Shown: positions 43,027 to 51,912, counted from the stretch's first letter. The stretch: DNA of 64,000 nucleotides from Bradyrhizobium sp. CER78 (GCF_029846235.1 NZ_JARVWP010000024.1:40317-104316), one strand, 5' to 3'. Numbers and translations: made by a program. Notes: generated from the letters alone by a model not told the origin.

Positions 43027-44485
43027 CGCGGCGCGCCACGGGCGCGCCTTGTGTACGACCTTGGCCGCGGATCGCCTCGAACAGACGCTTGCATGCGGCG
43101 GGAACGCCGCGATCCGGCACCGTTGCGATGCCGAGCAGCAGGCCGGGCTGCGTTCGCTTCGGTGAGAGATACCAGGGCGAGAGCGGGGCGGGCGCAAGCC
43201 CGTGCGCCAGCACCCGCCGCGCGATCTCGACATCGGAGGTCTTGTCCGGCAGCGTCAGCATCACGGCGAGGCCGGCAACCCGGACGTCGTTGCTCCACGG
43301 CCGCAGCGCTGATGTCAACGCGTCGCGGTTGTCGCAATAGGCCCGCTTGGTTCGCCTGAGATGGCGGATGTAGTGGCCATCGCGCATGAACTCTGCGGTC
43401 GAGAGCTGCACGGCAGGTCCGGGGGCAGGAACGAGGCAGGTCGCGACATCGGCGAACTGCGCGGCCAATGGCTCGGGCGCAACCAGGAAGCCAAGCCGCA
43501 GCGTCGGCGAGATCGTCTTGCTGAAGGAGCCGAGATGGATCACGCGGCCGGCGCGATCGAGCGAGGCGAGCGCGGGCGCGGCGCGGCCATCGAGCTGCAA
43601 TTCGCCGAGATAGTCGTCCTCGATGATCCAGCCGCCGGTTTGCGCCGCCCAGTCGAGCAGCTGTGCGCGGCGCTTCTCCGACAATGGCGGGCCGAGCGGC
43701 GCCTGCTGTCCCGGCGTCACCACCGCCAGCGCGGCGTCCGGCGCGTGCCTGAGGCCATGGTCGACATCGACGCCGCTGCCGTCGACAGGGATCGGGACCA
43801 GCTCGAGCCGAGCGAGCTCGAGCCCCTTTCGGGTCAGAGGAAATCCCGGATCTTCCATCCATGCGCGGCGGCCTTCGAGGCCGAGCACGCGCAGCGCGAG
43901 GCCAAGGCCGCCGCTGAAGCCTGACGTGATGACGATCTGCGCGGGCGAGCATTCGAGCCCGCGCGCGATTGCCAGATGCGCCGCGATCTCCCGCCGCAAC
44001 TCGAGCTCGCCGCGCGGATCGGTGGTGCGGGCCACCGCGCTCAATTCCGCCCGCACGGCGCGCGCGCGGATCCGCGCCAATAGCTTGGCGGGCACTGAGT
44101 CCTGCGCCGGCACGCCCATCCGGAAGATGCCTTCACCGGTGAGGTCCCTGAACATCTCCACGACCGAGCCGGGTGCGACCGGTGTGTCGGGCTTGGCGGC
44201 TTTCCTTGGCCGTTCCGCAACGGTGGTCCCGTTCGCCTTCGACGACACGATGTGCTGGGCGTCCGACAGTCTGTCGTAGGCCGCCCGCACCGTGCCGCGC
44301 GCGACGCCGAGCTGGGCGGCGAGGTCGAGCCACGACGGCAGCCGGGCGCCCGGCACCAGCACGCCATTGTCGATCGCGGTCATGATCGCCTTGCTGATCT
44401 GCTCCGAGAGTGGCGTTTTGGCCGAGCGGTCGAGCGCGATGGGAAGCGGCTTTGGCATGGCTCGTGGTACACCAATTCGGTTCAT
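43004..44485 (-). CDS. MocR/PdxR-type regulator (GntR DNA-binding + aminotransferase fold)
   Basis: A 493-residue chimeric transcription factor. The N-terminal GntR winged helix (about residues 15-85) contains LSEQISKAIM and the recognition region GVARGTVRAAYDRL. A linker is followed by a fold-type I aminotransferase domain (about 125-480) with the PLP Lys in GSFSKTISP and the cofactor Asp in IIEDDYLGEL. MocR proteins use PLP or amino acids as effectors and usually control a divergent gene. Here the divergent gene is the exported cupin at 44547, 61 bp away, so it is the likely target. The 3' end overlaps an SDR gene by 23 bp. Confidence 0.9.
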   Translation of the reverse strand: MNRIGVPRAMPKPLPIALDRSAKTPLSEQISKAIMTAIDNGVLVPGARLPSWLDLAAQLGVARGTVRAAYDRLSDAQHIVSSKANGTTVAERPRKAAKPDTPVAPGSVVEMFRDLTGEGIFRMGVPAQDSVPAKLLARIRARAVRAELSAVARTTDPRGELELRREIAAHLAIARGLECSPAQIVITSGFSGGLGLALRVLGLEGRRAWMEDPGFPLTRKGLELARLELVPIPVDGSGVDVDHGLRHAPDAALAVVTPGQQAPLGPPLSEKRRAQLLDWAAQTGGWIIEDDYLGELQLDGRAAPALASLDRAGRVIHLGSFSKTISPTLRLGFLVAPEPLAAQFADVATCLVPAPGPAVQLSTAEFMRDGHYIRHLRRTKRAYCDNRDALTSALRPWSNDVRVAGLAVMLTLPDKTSDVEIARRVLAHGLAPAPLSPWYLSPKRTQPGLLLGIATVPDRGVPAACKRLFEAIRGQGRTQGAPVARRVRKPADP

Positions 44486-44546
44486 TCTTGGTGCTTCTTT
44501 TCGGACCCCCGTGCCCGCATCTAACGGTCAGCAACGGAGGCACGAG

Positions 44547-44960
44547 ATGAAGACCCTATTGACGACTTTGCTGGCCTGCGCCGCAGTTGCGACCCCCGCT
44601 ATGGCGATGGAATCTGTGACGCCGAAATTCGAGCATGTGATCCCGAACATTCCCGGCAAGTCGCTGGTCGCGGCCGAGGTCGACTTCGCGCCGGGCGAGC
44701 CCTCGGCGCCGCACCATCACGCCAAGTCGGGCTTTCTCTATGTCTACGTCCTCCAGGGCGCGATCGAGAGCCAGGTGGAAGGCGAGGCCGCGCCGCACAT
44801 TTATCGCGCGGGAGACAGCTTCTTCGAGCTGCCGGGCGCGCACCACATACTCGGACGCAACGCCAGCGCGACTGAGCCGGCGAAGCTGCTCGCGGTGTTC
44901 GTCGTCGACAGCAACGACAAGGCGCTGACCGTCTACGACAAGGAAGGGCAGAAGCAATGA
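44547..44960 (+). CDS. Exported cupin-domain protein
   Basis: A 137-residue periplasmic cupin with a signal peptide (MKTLLTTLLACAAVATPAMA, cleavage near residue 20). Metal motif 1 is PHHHAKSGFLYVYVLQG and motif 2 is DSFFELPGAHHILG, so the His-rich site is intact. An ACGGAGG Shine-Dalgarno precedes the ATG at 44547. Its stop overlaps the start of the CMD gene (ATGA), so the pair is coupled, and the divergent MocR regulator probably controls both. Confidence 0.88.
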   Translation: MKTLLTTLLACAAVATPAMAMESVTPKFEHVIPNIPGKSLVAAEVDFAPGEPSAPHHHAKSGFLYVYVLQGAIESQVEGEAAPHIYRAGDSFFELPGAHHILGRNASATEPAKLLAVFVVDSNDKALTVYDKEGQKQ

Positions 44961-45424
44961 GCATGCGCATCGACTACAACAAAGTCGCGCCCGCGGGCAT
45001 CAAGGCGCTCGGCGGCGTCTATGGCTATCTCACGCAATGTGGACTTTCCGCGCAGCTGGTCGAGCTGGTCTATCTGCGGATCTCGCAGATCAACGGCTGT
45101 GCCTATTGCCTCGACATGCACACGCGCTCGCTTCTGAAGATGGGCGTCAGGACCGAGAAGCTGGCGCTGCTGCAGGTCTGGCGCGAGGCGGAGGCGCTGT
45201 TCGACGCCGAGGAGCGTGCCGCGCTGGCCTGGGCCGAAACGGTTACGCGCGTCGCGGAGACCGCGATCCCGGACGAGGATTACCGGGCTGCGCGCGCGGT
45301 GTTCGACGAGAAGCAGCTGGTCGACCTGACCATCGCGATCGGTTTGATGAACACCTACAACCGGATCGCAATCGGTTTCCGCAACCCGCCGCAGGCCGTG
45401 GCCGAACATGCCGCCGCGGCGTGA
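44957..45424 (+). CDS. Carboxymuconolactone decarboxylase family protein (AhpD-like)
   Basis: A 155-residue CMD-fold protein with the AhpD-type redox motif CAYCLDMHTRS (C-x2-C-x3-H, near residues 48-55). That pattern points to peroxidase or disulfide activity rather than decarboxylation. The ATG overlaps the stop of the cupin gene (ATGA). It is cytosolic, with no signal peptide, although its partner is exported. Together with a cupin and a MocR regulator it forms a compact redox-type module. Confidence 0.88.
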   Translation: MSMRIDYNKVAPAGIKALGGVYGYLTQCGLSAQLVELVYLRISQINGCAYCLDMHTRSLLKMGVRTEKLALLQVWREAEALFDAEERAALAWAETVTRVAETAIPDEDYRAARAVFDEKQLVDLTIAIGLMNTYNRIAIGFRNPPQAVAEHAAAA

Positions 45425-45449
45425 TTGGGTCGGCCGCGCGGCGCGTGTG

Positions 45450-46367
45450 CTAACTTTGGCGTTGCGCGAGATAGAATCCGGCCAACACGGTGACCAGCCC
45501 CGCCGCCTGCAGCGTGGTTGGTGGCTCGCCAATCAATAGCCACCCCAACAGCAGGGTCAGCACCGGTACGGTCGCAGGAAAGACCGCAGCGCGGGCAACG
45601 CCGAGCTGCTGGATCGACAGCGCGAACAGATACATGGCTGCGGGGCCGGCCAGGACGCCCTGGGCGACCGCTTGCAGCGCATTCTCGTTCAGCCCGATGG
45701 CCGCATCGCGAGCCAGTCCTCCCGATGCGGCGTAGAGTGGAAACAGCGAGAGCGACAGCACGCTGATGACCGTGGCCACCGAAAACGCCGACACCCGCCA
45801 ATAGCGCACCAGCGTGGCGAAGCCTGCGAACATCAGTCCGGTCGTGACGAAGATCAAATCGCCCATCACGGCGCTCGATCCCATATGGCCGATCGACTCG
45901 CTGCCGATCACCGCAAGCCCGGCCACGATGGCCACGGCGCCGGCGACGCGCGAGAGTGAGATCGATTCCTTCAACAGGACGACCGCGAGAAACAGTCCGC
46001 CCAGGGTCGCGCAGGAAGGCTGGATCACGCTGCCGTGCCCCAGAGGCACGAACATGAAGCCAGTATAGCTGATCAGCGACATCACCGGCCCGCCGAGCAC
46101 CATCAGCGCCATGCCACGGCGCCACCCGATGCCGCCGAGATCCTTCAGACCGGCGCGCAGAACCAGCGGAGTGAAGACGATGCCCGACCACAGGAAACGA
46201 TGCATCAGGAGGTCGACGGGCGTGAACCCGACCTTCAGGCCGTGCCGGGTCGCGACGAAGCCGAGCGCCCAGCAAAGCGCTGCGCCGAGGCCAGTTGCGA
46301 CCCCGAGCAGTATGGCTTTCGTGTCTGGAAGGGCTGCGGCCTTGGCGCCGGCCGTATGTTCGCTCAT
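45450..46367 (-). CDS. EamA/DMT family transporter
   Basis: A drug/metabolite transporter of 305 residues with ten hydrophobic helices in two EamA repeats (about 18-150 and 165-300), the usual size for the family. Typical stretches are LCWALGFVATRHGLKV in the first half and ALYLFALSIQQLG-like sequence (MYLFALSIQQLGVAR) in the second. It is an inner-membrane exporter of metabolites or amino acids; the substrate cannot be predicted. It is convergent with the CMD gene. Confidence 0.9.
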   Translation of the reverse strand: MSEHTAGAKAAALPDTKAILLGVATGLGAALCWALGFVATRHGLKVGFTPVDLLMHRFLWSGIVFTPLVLRAGLKDLGGIGWRRGMALMVLGGPVMSLISYTGFMFVPLGHGSVIQPSCATLGGLFLAVVLLKESISLSRVAGAVAIVAGLAVIGSESIGHMGSSAVMGDLIFVTTGLMFAGFATLVRYWRVSAFSVATVISVLSLSLFPLYAASGGLARDAAIGLNENALQAVAQGVLAGPAAMYLFALSIQQLGVARAAVFPATVPVLTLLLGWLLIGEPPTTLQAAGLVTVLAGFYLAQRQS

Positions 46368-46496
46368 GCCGGACGACTACGTGAGCTCACAGCGTGGATC
46401 AACCCATTGCGATGCAGGGCTGCGTGGCGCAGTGGCCGATTGCAAAGACCCATGTCGGGCGACGAGCGTGTACAGGTGCCGGGGACCGCTTGTGCT

Positions 46497-47042
46497 TTAA
46501 TCTCGTGCTGCGCGCCATGTAAGGGCCTTGGCCGTTGTCTCCTGGATGAAAGCGGTTTTGCCGTTTCGATAGGCCCCGATGTTGTCCTTTGACGAAGCAG
46601 CAAGGCCCCGCTTGATGTCGGCGTAGGCGCGGGCCGCCTCGGGGTGTGCGCGAAGATAGTCGCGAAACACCACCAACGCCTCCCAACGCGGATGCGACGG
46701 CTCCGTCACGTGCAGATGGTGGGTCCACGGACCCGGAGGCCCCTTGCGGAAGAACAGTTCACCGGGCAGCCACGACGCGTAGTCCGGCATGTAGATATAG
46801 CCAAGCGCCTCAAGCGGCGCGATGCATCGTTGCTTGGCCTCTTCGAGGCTCGGCACGCCAACCAAGAGGTCGATGATCGGCTTCGACGGGAGACCCGGCA
46901 CGGCCGTGCTGCCGACATGCTCAATGGCCAACGCGAATACGCCGAGCGCCTGTGCGATCCGCGCGCGCTCCTGCGCGAACAAGACGGGCCAGTTGGGGTC
47001 ATAGTCGGAGACGACGATCGACCCCGCGCCGTATTTCTCCAC
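46497..47042 (-). CDS. GrpB family protein (nucleotidyltransferase fold)
   Basis: A 181-residue GrpB/UPF0157 protein. The typical motifs EHVGSTAVPGLPSKPIIDLLV (read in pieces: HVGSTAVPG and KPIIDLLVG) and HHLHVTE are present. The fold is that of a minimal nucleotidyltransferase; the substrate is not established. I place the start at GTG 47042, because AGGAGG lies 5 bases upstream; the GTG at 47048 overlaps that Shine-Dalgarno. The preceding DUF2889 gene is on the same strand. Confidence 0.85.
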   Translation of the reverse strand: MEKYGAGSIVVSDYDPNWPVLFAQERARIAQALGVFALAIEHVGSTAVPGLPSKPIIDLLVGVPSLEEAKQRCIAPLEALGYIYMPDYASWLPGELFFRKGPPGPWTHHLHVTEPSHPRWEALVVFRDYLRAHPEAARAYADIKRGLAASSKDNIGAYRNGKTAFIQETTAKALTWRAARD

Positions 47043-47099
47043 GCTCACCTCCTGATCGTCCGTTCACAGACTATCACGCGGGCGGTGGCCGGGCATCAC

Positions 47100-47696
47100 T
47101 CACGAATCCTGCTTCACCTCGACAGGCTTTTTCGCGAACTGCGGAAAGGTCTCGGCGACGACGGGTCCATCCAGCCGCCATGAATAGCAGCCGCCGACGA
47201 AGAACGGCGGCTCGGTGACGTCGCGCTGGTGATCGAGCGCGCCGCGGCCCTGTGGGTCCTTGCCCGAGGTCGCGGTCTGGAACAGCGTCGTCACCGCAGG
47301 ACCCAAGAGCTCGGCGAGATGGGTGCAAGTCTCCAGCCTGCCGATCTTGCTGCGGACCAGCTCGCGCCAGCCCTTGCCGATGCGTTCGCCGACCAGCCGC
47401 TGTAGGATGCCTTCGACGTCGAGGCAGGACGGGTAGGGCGTCGAGGCCATATTGGTGCCGGTCTCGCGGATCGTGAAACTGTCATCGACCGCAAGCCGCA
47501 GCCGGATATCGTGCACGGGATCCTCGGGCTGCTGCAGGCCGCGATGCTTGTCCTGCCGCGCATAGGGCTTGGTGTCGACCAGCCGCGCCTCGACCTCCCA
47601 CAGCCCGTCGTCGCGGAGATAGCCGAGACATTCGACGGAGCGGCGGTGCATCAGGCGGCGGGGCTTGCCGTCGGCATTGGTATCAGGTGCGGACAT
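47100..47696 (-). CDS. DUF2889 domain protein
   Basis: A 198-residue cytoplasmic protein matching DUF2889: RRLMHRRSVECLGYLRDDGLW at the N-terminus (read as HRRSVECLGY and RDDGLWEVEARLVDTK), then a central C-x-DVEG and LLGPAVTTLFQT region. A Cys/Trp-containing tail (GGCYSW) lies near the C-terminus. The family is unusually frequent in Alphaproteobacteria and Betaproteobacteria next to CoA-ligase and beta-oxidation genes. Here it lies between GrpB and an acyl-CoA ligase gene. The start at 47696 (MSAPDTNADGK) precedes the domain. Function unknown. Confidence 0.8.
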   Translation of the reverse strand: MSAPDTNADGKPRRLMHRRSVECLGYLRDDGLWEVEARLVDTKPYARQDKHRGLQQPEDPVHDIRLRLAVDDSFTIRETGTNMASTPYPSCLDVEGILQRLVGERIGKGWRELVRSKIGRLETCTHLAELLGPAVTTLFQTATSGKDPQGRGALDHQRDVTEPPFFVGGCYSWRLDGPVVAETFPQFAKKPVEVKQDS

Positions 47697-47784
47697 CGGA
47701 ACTCGCTGGATTGAATCTGAATCGATCCAATCGGCCGCAAGCTGCGATGTCAACGGGCGCGGCAGAATGGTGTTATGAGACGTC

Positions 47785-47864
47785 GTCATTCCGGGGCGGT
47801 CCGCAGGACCGAACCCGGAATCTCGAGATTCCGGGTCTGGTCCTTCGGACCATCCCGGAATGAC
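47785..47864. repeat. Cloverleaf-like interspersed repeat, copy B
   Basis: Identical over all 80 bases to copy A at 34353-34432. Identity without a single change over a 13-kb separation implies recent spread or conversion. It lies in the 198-bp gap between the acyl-CoA ligase and DUF2889 genes. Confidence 0.9.
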
Positions 47865-47894
47865 GGTGGCGCATGTACCTTGGTGCCGCGCGCC

Positions 47895-49451
47895 TCAGCC
47901 CACCCGCCGCTCGCGGTTCTCCCAATACGGCTTGCGCAGCTCGCGCTTCAGGATCTTGCCGGCGCCGGAGAGCGGCAGCGGGGTCGAGGTGATGTCGACG
48001 CTGCGAGGGCACTTGTAGCCGGCGATCAGCGCCTTGCAGTGCTCCATCAGTTCGTCCGGCGTGGCGCTGGCGCCACTCTTCATCACCACGACGGCGTGGA
48101 CCTGCTCGCCCCAGCGTTCGCTCGGGATGCCGATCACGGCGCATTGCGCCACCGATGGGTGCTGGGCGAGGGCGTTCTCGACCTCGGCCGAATAGACGTT
48201 CTCGCCGCCGGAGATGATCATGTCCTTGACGCGATCGACAACGTAGACGAAGCCGTCTTCGTCCATGTAGCCGCCGTCGCCGGTGTGCATCCAGCCGTCG
48301 ATCACGGCGCGCGCGGTCTCCTCCGGGCGCTCCCAATAGCCCATCATCACCATATCGCCGCGCACCGCGATCTCGCCGACGGTGCCGAGCGGCACCACTT
48401 GATCCAAAGCGTCGACGATCTTCACTTCGGCGCCGAGGGTGGCGCGACCTGCGCCGCGGTGCCGGCCCTTGGCGCGGCCGTCGCCGATATGCTCCTTCCA
48501 GTGCAGCAGCGTCGCGATCGGCGACAGCTCGGTCATGCCATAGGCCTGGGTGAACTCGACATGCGGCAGCGCCTTCATGGCGCGCATCAGCACGGCGTCG
48601 CTGATCACGGAGGCGCCGTAGGAGATCCGCTTCAGCGACGACAGGTCGTAATTGCCGAGCGTCGGATGATCGACGAACATCTGGATCATCGTCGGCACCA
48701 GCAGCACGTCGGTGATGCGCTCCTTTTGCACGGCGGCGGCGACGCCGTCCGGCGTGAAGCTCTGGATCACGACATTGGAGCCGCCCGACAGCAGCACCGA
48801 ATACATCGCCGCGCCGTTGGCGAGATGGAACATCGGCGCCGCGTGCAGGTAGATCGTGCTGCTGGGCCACAGGCCTTCGCCGAGGGCGTTCAGCGCATTG
48901 GCCATCAGATTGCCGTGGCTCAGCATCACGCCCTTGGAGCGGCCGGTGGTGCCGCCGGTGTAGAAGATGCCGGCGAGATCGTCGCGCGTGCGCATCGCGT
49001 CCGCCATCGGCTCGCTGCGCGCGATCAGCGTCTCGTAATTCTCCATCCCGGCGGGTGTCTCGCCCTCGTCGGCATAGATCAGCTTCAGGCCGGGAATGGC
49101 GCTTGCCAGCGTCGTGCCCACCGCTGCAAACGCCTTGTCGACGAACAGGATGGTTGCGCGGCAGTCGCGCAGCGCATCCTCGTTCTCGATCGGCGACCAG
49201 CGGATGTTGAGCGGTACGATCACGGCACCGGCCCAGCCGACGGCGAGGTATAGTTCGAGATAGCGGTCGGAATTCAGCGACAGGATCGCGACGCGGTCGC
49301 CGTCCTTGGCTCCCAGTCCGCGGATGGCGGCGGCGAGGCGGGCGACGCGGGTGCCGACCTCGCGCCAGTTGCGCCGCCGCTCACCGCAGACGACCGCGAG
49401 CCCGTTTGGATTGACCTGCAGCGCGCGCCGCAGTCCGTGTGTGATGTTCAC
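47895..49451 (-). CDS. Acyl-CoA synthetase (AMP-forming, ANL superfamily)
   Basis: Activates a carboxylic acid to its CoA thioester through an acyl-AMP. The 518-residue protein has the ATP motif YTGGTTGRSKGVMLSH, the adenylate motif TGDGGYMDEDGFVYVVDR, the hinge Asp, and the catalytic Lys in GAGKILKREL near the C-terminus. The start is a GTG at 49451 with AAGGGAGGA upstream. Its 5' end overlaps the TetR gene by 71 bp in another frame. As part of the divergent cassette it would feed substrate to the thiolase, dehydratase, SDR and dehydrogenase genes. Confidence 0.9.
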   Translation of the reverse strand: MNITHGLRRALQVNPNGLAVVCGERRRNWREVGTRVARLAAAIRGLGAKDGDRVAILSLNSDRYLELYLAVGWAGAVIVPLNIRWSPIENEDALRDCRATILFVDKAFAAVGTTLASAIPGLKLIYADEGETPAGMENYETLIARSEPMADAMRTRDDLAGIFYTGGTTGRSKGVMLSHGNLMANALNALGEGLWPSSTIYLHAAPMFHLANGAAMYSVLLSGGSNVVIQSFTPDGVAAAVQKERITDVLLVPTMIQMFVDHPTLGNYDLSSLKRISYGASVISDAVLMRAMKALPHVEFTQAYGMTELSPIATLLHWKEHIGDGRAKGRHRGAGRATLGAEVKIVDALDQVVPLGTVGEIAVRGDMVMMGYWERPEETARAVIDGWMHTGDGGYMDEDGFVYVVDRVKDMIISGGENVYSAEVENALAQHPSVAQCAVIGIPSERWGEQVHAVVVMKSGASATPDELMEHCKALIAGYKCPRSVDITSTPLPLSGAGKILKRELRKPYWENRERRVG

Positions 49452-50178
49452 TCTCGTCCTCCCTTGGTGCGTTTCCGTTGCGAGGCGGTTTGTCCGCCTT
49501 CTCTGCAGCCGGAACGGCTGCTTTCTGCGCTGTCTTGCGCGTTGCTGTCGTGGCGATCCCCTCGGTGAGGCGGATCGCGAACTCCTCGGCGACGGCGCGC
49601 CCGGTCATCTCACCGCCGGGCTGGAACCAGTGTCCGATCCAATTCAGCGAGCCTGCGATCGCGAACGCCGCGAGCTTCGCGTCGCACGGTTTCACCGAAC
49701 CGTCCTCAACGCCCTGCGCGATATAGTCGCGGAAGGCGCGGTCGATGTGTCGCTTGGCCGTCTGCACGATCTTGCGGTTGTCCTCGCTGAGATCGCGGAG
49801 GTCGAAGCGGACCAGGCTCTTGCCGTAGTCCTCGGTCATCAGCTCGGCATAGCGGACGATCAGCTTGCGTAGCTTGCTGAGGCCGCTGCCGGTGCTTGCC
49901 GAGGTCTCGGCGATGCAGTCATCGACCAACTCATTACCGATCGACCAGCATTCGTAGAGGATCTCGTCCTTGCCGCGAAAGTAATTGTACAGCGCCGGCT
50001 TGGTGATGTTGAGCTGCCTGGCGACCTCGTTCAGCGTGGCGCCGTGGTAGCCCTGTTCCAGGAATAGGGCTACGGCCGTGCGCAGCACCGCCTCGCGCTT
50101 CTCGTCGCGGGCGCGGCGCCGGCTCTCGAAGGGCAGCCAGGGGGATTGGCTGGAGGAGGGGATGTGACCGTCGTCCAT
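49381..50178 (-). CDS. TetR family transcriptional regulator
   Basis: A 265-residue repressor-type protein. The HTH (about residues 25-70) has the TetR pattern ALFLEQGYHGATLNEVARQLN and KPALYNYFRGKDEILY. A ligand-binding helical domain follows, then a basic low-complexity tail (SKRARGRLR) that overlaps the acyl-CoA ligase gene. The start ATG at 50178 follows naturally. It lies on the minus strand, 110 bp from the divergent thiolase operon, and a perfect palindrome TTACCCATGGGTAA at 50238 is a good operator candidate. Acyl-CoA is the likely ligand by analogy to PsrA/FadR-type TetR proteins. Confidence 0.9.
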   Translation of the reverse strand: MDDGHIPSSSQSPWLPFESRRRARDEKREAVLRTAVALFLEQGYHGATLNEVARQLNITKPALYNYFRGKDEILYECWSIGNELVDDCIAETSASTGSGLSKLRKLIVRYAELMTEDYGKSLVRFDLRDLSEDNRKIVQTAKRHIDRAFRDYIAQGVEDGSVKPCDAKLAAFAIAGSLNWIGHWFQPGGEMTGRAVAEEFAIRLTEGIATTATRKTAQKAAVPAAEKADKPPRNGNAPREDESEHHTRTAARAAGQSKRARGRLR

Positions 50179-50237
50179 GTCTTGAAGCCGGTGTCGTGGA
50201 GCCGTTGCCGCATTGACTCTGCGTGGTGGCCCGTATA

Positions 50238-50270
50238 TTACCCATGGGTAACAAATAGTCCAGTGGGTAA
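50238..50270. promoter_or_regulatory. TetR operator candidate in the divergent promoter
   Basis: A 14-bp perfect palindrome TTACCCATGGGTAA (50238-50251) plus a second half-site TGGGTAA (50264-50270), 19 bp apart. It lies between the TetR gene (start 50178) and the thiolase gene (start 50289), where a divergent repressor should act. Confidence 0.75.
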
Positions 50271-50288
50271 TTTTCGGGAGGACACGCG

Positions 50289-51473
50289 ATGACGTCACGC
50301 ACCTATGTTGCCGGGGTCGGCATGATCCCGTTCGTCAAGCCCGGCGCCAATGCGCCGTATCACGTGATGGGCGCCGAGGCGACGAAGCTCGCGCTCGCCG
50401 ATGCCGGTCTCGACTATGGCCGTGTCCAGCAGGCCTATGTCGGCTACGTCTATGGCGACTCCACCTGCGGCCAGCGCGCGCTCTATCCGGTGGGCATGAC
50501 CGGCATCCCGATCATCAACGTCAACAACAATTGCTCGACCGGCTCGACCGCGCTGTTCCTGGCGCGGCAGGCGATCGAGTCCGGTGCGGCCGATTGCGTG
50601 ATGGCGCTCGGCTTCGAGCAGATGAAGCCCGGCGCGCTGGGGGCCGTGTTCACCGATCGCCCGAGCGCGTTCGACGATTTCGACGCCGCGGCCGACAAGC
50701 TGGTCGACGCGCCCGGCGTGCCGCTGGCGCTGCGCTATTTCGGCGGTGCCGGCCTCAGCCACATGAAGAAATACGGCACGCCGCTCTCTGCCTTCGCCAA
50801 AGTGCGCGCCAAGGCAAGCCGCCATGCCAAGAACAATCCGCTGGCGCTGTTCCGCAAGGAAGTCACCGCCGACGACGTGATGAACGACCAGGTGATCTGG
50901 CCCGGCGTGATGACGCGGCTGATGGCGTGCCCGCCGACCTGCGGCGGCGCTGCCGCGATCCTGGTCTCGGAGAAATTCGCCGACCAGCACGGCCTCAACA
51001 AGCAGGTGCGCATCGCGGCGCAGGCGATGACGACGGACACTCCGTCGACCTTCGGTGCGTCAGACATGATGCAGGTGGTCGGCTACGACATGGCGCGCGA
51101 TGCCGCGAACAAGGTCTATGAGGCCGCCGGCATTGGCCCTGCGGATCTCGACGTCGTCGAGCTGCACGACTGCTTCGCCCACAACGAGCTGATCACCTAT
51201 GAGGGGCTCGGCCTGTGCGGTGTGGGCGAGGCGGCGAAATTCATCGACGACGGCGACAACAGCTATGGCGGCCGGATCGTGACCAACCCGTCCGGCGGCT
51301 TGCTGTCGAAGGGCCACCCGCTCGGCGCCACCGGGCTTGCGCAATGCTACGAACTGACTCGGCAGCTGCGCGGCGCCGCGGCGGCGACGCAGGTGGAGGG
51401 CGCGCGGCTCGGCTTGCAGCACAATCTCGGTCTCGGCGGCGCCTGCGTCGTCACGCTCTACGAACGCGCCTGA
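50289..51473 (+). CDS. Thiolase-fold acyltransferase, SCP-x/lipid-transfer type
   Basis: A 394-residue thiolase of the SCP-x group. It would cleave 3-oxoacyl-CoA to acetyl- or propionyl-CoA. The nucleophile is C82 (NNNCSTGST); the catalytic His and Cys side is in HDCFAHNELITYE and GGLLSKGHPLGATG. It lacks the FadA-type His-containing C-x-G motif in its standard form (ends GGACVVTLYERA). It has GGGAGGA before the ATG at 50289 and is the first gene of the divergent operon that continues with the two hydratase subunits. Confidence 0.9.
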   Translation: MTSRTYVAGVGMIPFVKPGANAPYHVMGAEATKLALADAGLDYGRVQQAYVGYVYGDSTCGQRALYPVGMTGIPIINVNNNCSTGSTALFLARQAIESGAADCVMALGFEQMKPGALGAVFTDRPSAFDDFDAAADKLVDAPGVPLALRYFGGAGLSHMKKYGTPLSAFAKVRAKASRHAKNNPLALFRKEVTADDVMNDQVIWPGVMTRLMACPPTCGGAAAILVSEKFADQHGLNKQVRIAAQAMTTDTPSTFGASDMMQVVGYDMARDAANKVYEAAGIGPADLDVVELHDCFAHNELITYEGLGLCGVGEAAKFIDDGDNSYGGRIVTNPSGGLLSKGHPLGATGLAQCYELTRQLRGAAAATQVEGARLGLQHNLGLGGACVVTLYERA

Positions 51474-51480
51474 GGCTGCC

Positions 51481-51912
51481 ATGGTCGATCAATCCGCTGT
51501 CGGGCGTGCGTTCACGCCCGTGACCGCGCGCGTCGAGCCGGGACGCCTGCGCTTCTTCCTCAAAACGCTCGGCGAGACCAACCCGGTGTATCATGAGGGG
51601 GAGGCGGCGCCGGTGCCGCCGACCTACCTGTTCTGCCTCGAGATGATGGACGCGACCGATGGGCTCGAGTTCCTGACCGCGCTCGACATCGATCTTGCCC
51701 GCGTGCTGCACGGCGAGCAGCGCTTCGATTATCACGCGCCCGTTGTTGTGGGTGACACCCTGACCTTCCATCCGCGTGTCAGCAGCGTGACCGACAAGAA
51801 GGGTGGCGCGATGACGCTGATCGTGGTCGACACGCCGGTCACCAACCAGAACGGCGTCCATGTCGCCGATGTCTCGCGCACCATCGTGGTGCGCAATGCG
51901 AGGCCGTCATGA
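51481..51912 (+). CDS. FAS1-like dehydratase (MaoC N-terminal, PF13452 type)
   Basis: A 143-residue single-hot-dog protein of the FAS1-like dehydratase family. It has the family pattern RFFLKTLGETNPVYH near residue 24 and PVPPTYLFCLE, and a central FDYHAPVVVGDTLTF. It lacks the D-x4-H hydratase motif of MaoC, so it probably serves as the structural half of a two-subunit hydratase with the next gene, as in ChsH1/ChsH2-type pairs. It starts 7 bp after the thiolase stop and overlaps the MaoC gene by 4 bases. Confidence 0.85.
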   Translation: MVDQSAVGRAFTPVTARVEPGRLRFFLKTLGETNPVYHEGEAAPVPPTYLFCLEMMDATDGLEFLTALDIDLARVLHGEQRFDYHAPVVVGDTLTFHPRVSSVTDKKGGAMTLIVVDTPVTNQNGVHVADVSRTIVVRNARPS

